DNA from: Bacteroidaceae bacterium
Lineage (GTDB): Bacteria; Bacteroidota; Bacteroidia; Bacteroidales; Bacteroidaceae
NCBI GenBank assembly: GCA_017557475.1
Contig: JAFYYO010000253.1
Coordinates: 1 to 25,238 of the forward strand
DNA length: 25,238 nucleotides
Direction: 5' to 3'
In this document: one piece after another, positions 23,814-25,238 of the stretch
Layout: every line of letters starts with the position of its first letter
Position numbering within the stretch: the first letter of the stretch is position 1
Position numbers and translations under genes: made by a program
The notes under the pieces: generated by a model
Seen by the model: only the letters and a program-made list of their open reading frames with translations
Told to the model about the DNA's origin: nothing
Database searches by the model: none

Positions 23814-23835
23814 AGACTTTTTGACACAGAATAGG

Positions 23836-23867
23836 AGCCTCGAATAAGTTTCGGGGCTTTCTTTTTT
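23836..23867 (+). terminator. Intrinsic terminator after the PLC-like gene
   Basis: Nine-pair stem (agcctcgaa 23836-23844 with ttcggggct 23850-23858, one G-U) and a 5-base loop, followed by ttctttttt. The T-run's end doubles as the -33 TTTG of the next promoter. Confidence 0.9.
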
Positions 23868-23895
23868 GCAGTCTCATTTATTTTTCCTAATTTTG
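23865..23895 (+). promoter_or_regulatory. Promoter of the C1 aminopeptidase gene
   Basis: TTTG (23865-23868), exactly 19 bases, TAATTTTG (23888-23895), a full consensus match. The start codon follows at 23920 after a leader of about 20 bases. Confidence 0.75.
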
Positions 23896-23919
23896 CAGCG
23901 CAATTAATCAAAGAAAGAT

Positions 23920-25238
23920 ATGAAAAAAGGTATTCTAAGTCTTATTGTTGCGTTTGCTTGCATGGCTGTGAATGCGCAGACAAGCATTACGCCTGATGTG
24001 CTCAAGAAACTCGAAGGCAGTTACACGGGAACTCCCGCAGAGAAGGCCCTCCGTAATGCCATCAGCAACGTCGGCATCGCTAAGATGGCCATCAATCAGG
24101 AGAATGCTGGAGCGAAGGACAAGAACTTCGGCATCGAGATCAAGAACACGGGCATCACCGACCAGAAGAGCAGTGGACGCTGCTGGCTCTTTACGGGCTT
24201 GAACGTCTTAAGAGGCAGAGCGATGAAGAAGCTCGACACTAAGAACCTCGTCCTCAGTCAGTGCTACCTCTTCTTCTACGACCAGCTGGAGAAGAGCAAC
24301 CTCTTCCTGCAGGGCATTATCGACACCAGGAAACAGCCCGTCGACAGCGAGATGGTGCGTTGGCTCTTCCAACATCCGCTCTCCGATGGCGGCACCTATA
24401 CTGGTGTGGCTGACCTCGCAACAAAGTATGGCGTGATTCCTGCCGACATCATGCCCGAAACATACGTCAGCAATAGTACGAGCGAGTTCTGTGGACACCT
24501 GAAGAGGAAGCTTCGCGAGTTTGGCATTACGCTTCGCGAGAAGAGCGAGGCAGGCATGAACGAGAAGCAGCTCGAGGCGCTCAAGGTAGAGCAACTCGGT
24601 ACCGTGTATAAGATGCTTGTAATGGCTTACGGCATTCCTCCAACGAAGTTCACTTGGAAGGGGAAGAACTATACGCCGCAGGAGTTCTTCAAGACCTACT
24701 GCATCGAGGAAGGCGAAGACCTCAACAAGGACTATGTGATGCTGATGAACGACCCGAGCAGGCCTTACAACAAGGTCTATGAGATAGATTACGACCGCCA
24801 CGTTTACGACGGTCACAACTGGCTCTACGTCAACATCCCCATCGAAGACCTCGAGAGCATCGCTATCGCTTCTCTGAAGGACAGTTGCCAGATCTATTTC
24901 AGTTGCGACGTGAACAAGTTCCTCGACCGCTCTACCGGCATAGCCGACCTCAAGAATTTCGACTACGGAAGCCTCTTGGGAACAACCTTCGGCATGAACA
25001 AGAAGCAGCGCATCCAGACCTTCGACAGCGGAAGCACGCACGCCATGACTTTGATGGCTGTAGACCTCGACGGCGAAGGCAAGGCGAAGAAGTGGAAGGT
25101 GGAGAACAGTTGGGGTTCCGACAGCGGCATGAACGGCTACATCATGATGACCGACGAATGGTTCCGCGAGTATATGTTCCGTATTGTGGCAAACCGTCGC
25201 TACTGTCCCGAATCCGTTCTCGACCTGCTGAAGCAGAA
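23920..25238 (+). CDS. pepC: Secreted aminopeptidase C / bleomycin hydrolase-like cysteine peptidase (C1B), partial
   Basis: 439 residues visible; the frame runs off the right edge, and by family length only about 10-30 residues should be missing. A signal-like N-terminus (MKKGILSLIVAFACMAVNAQ) indicates export, unlike the cytoplasmic PepC of lactic bacteria. The papain-type catalytic set is complete: Gln82 and Cys88 in DQKSSGRCWLF, His374 in GSTHAMTLMAVD and Asn396 in VENSWG. C1B enzymes are usually hexameric aminopeptidases with an active site partly blocked by the C-terminal tail; that tail is outside the window. The gene has its own consensus promoter between the PLC terminator and the ATG. 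It probably trims peptides made by secreted endoproteases. Confidence 0.94.
   Translation, partial: MKKGILSLIVAFACMAVNAQTSITPDVLKKLEGSYTGTPAEKALRNAISNVGIAKMAINQENAGAKDKNFGIEIKNTGITDQKSSGRCWLFTGLNVLRGRAMKKLDTKNLVLSQCYLFFYDQLEKSNLFLQGIIDTRKQPVDSEMVRWLFQHPLSDGGTYTGVADLATKYGVIPADIMPETYVSNSTSEFCGHLKRKLREFGITLREKSEAGMNEKQLEALKVEQLGTVYKMLVMAYGIPPTKFTWKGKNYTPQEFFKTYCIEEGEDLNKDYVMLMNDPSRPYNKVYEIDYDRHVYDGHNWLYVNIPIEDLESIAIASLKDSCQIYFSCDVNKFLDRSTGIADLKNFDYGSLLGTTFGMNKKQRIQTFDSGSTHAMTLMAVDLDGEGKAKKWKVENSWGSDSGMNGYIMMTDEWFREYMFRIVANRRYCPESVLDLLKQ

Noticed and set aside
1..25238. tRNA, rRNA, riboswitch, insertion sequence or prophage genes
   Set aside because: No cloverleaf, ribosomal, known riboswitch, transposase or phage motif was recognised on reading both strands; a covariance-model scan would be the decisive check.

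Overview
The window looks like a chromosomal piece of a gut or oral Bacteroidales bacterium, most likely Prevotella-like. The evidence is: (i) nearly every transcription start region carries a Bacteroidetes-type -7 box (TAnnTTTG), several with a -33 TTTG 19-20 bases upstream; (ii) secreted proteins carry dockerin-like repeats and short C-terminal tails of the 'IYDLQGRK...KGVYIINGKK' type; (iii) there is a BspA-like leucine-rich repeat protein and an Etf/acyl-CoA dehydrogenase cluster. No rRNA, tRNA, CRISPR array, transposase or phage gene was recognised.

Layout. 1-7077 (minus): a two-gene unit encoding a secreted subtilisin-like protease with a dockerin-like module, then a very large secreted protein (cut by the left edge) built from three cohesin-like sandwiches alternating with ASH/HYDIN-type domains, a Big_2 Ig-like domain, a LamG-like region and a dockerin-like end. 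7078-7890: a gene-free stretch of about 810 bases holding three kinds of repeat. 7891-8457 (plus): a small HTH-like protein of unknown function. 8468-10285 (minus): an operon of a secreted LRR protein and a single-pass membrane Ser/Thr kinase. 10587-11480 (minus): a DASS/SLC13 transporter lacking its N-terminal half. 11819-15449 (minus): etfB-etfA-acyl-CoA dehydrogenase, with a clear promoter and terminator. 15553-19069 (minus): a GH78-like glycosidase followed by an M28 metallopeptidase, divergent from a Gfo/Idh/MocA oxidoreductase (19199-20365, plus). 20432-21331 (minus): a CDF metal exporter. 21756-23813 (plus): a secreted PI-PLC-like protein, with terminator. 23920-25238 (plus): a secreted aminopeptidase C-like C1 peptidase, cut by the right edge.

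How the genes work together. Much of the window is secreted degradation: subtilase, GH78 glycosidase, M28 peptidase, PLC-like enzyme and C1 peptidase, consistent with a saccharolytic/proteolytic anaerobe. The Etf/ACAD operon is the central-metabolism block. The protease plus cohesin/dockerin-like protein is the best candidate for an undescribed system, a possible protease-scaffold assembly on the cell surface.

The non-coding DNA is unusually structured. Four intergenic regions each hold a four-unit tandem array with a 21-22 bp period. Two of these share one palindromic sequence family; the other two differ. Separate 7-bp-period arrays lie between genes, and one lies inside the M28 coding sequence.
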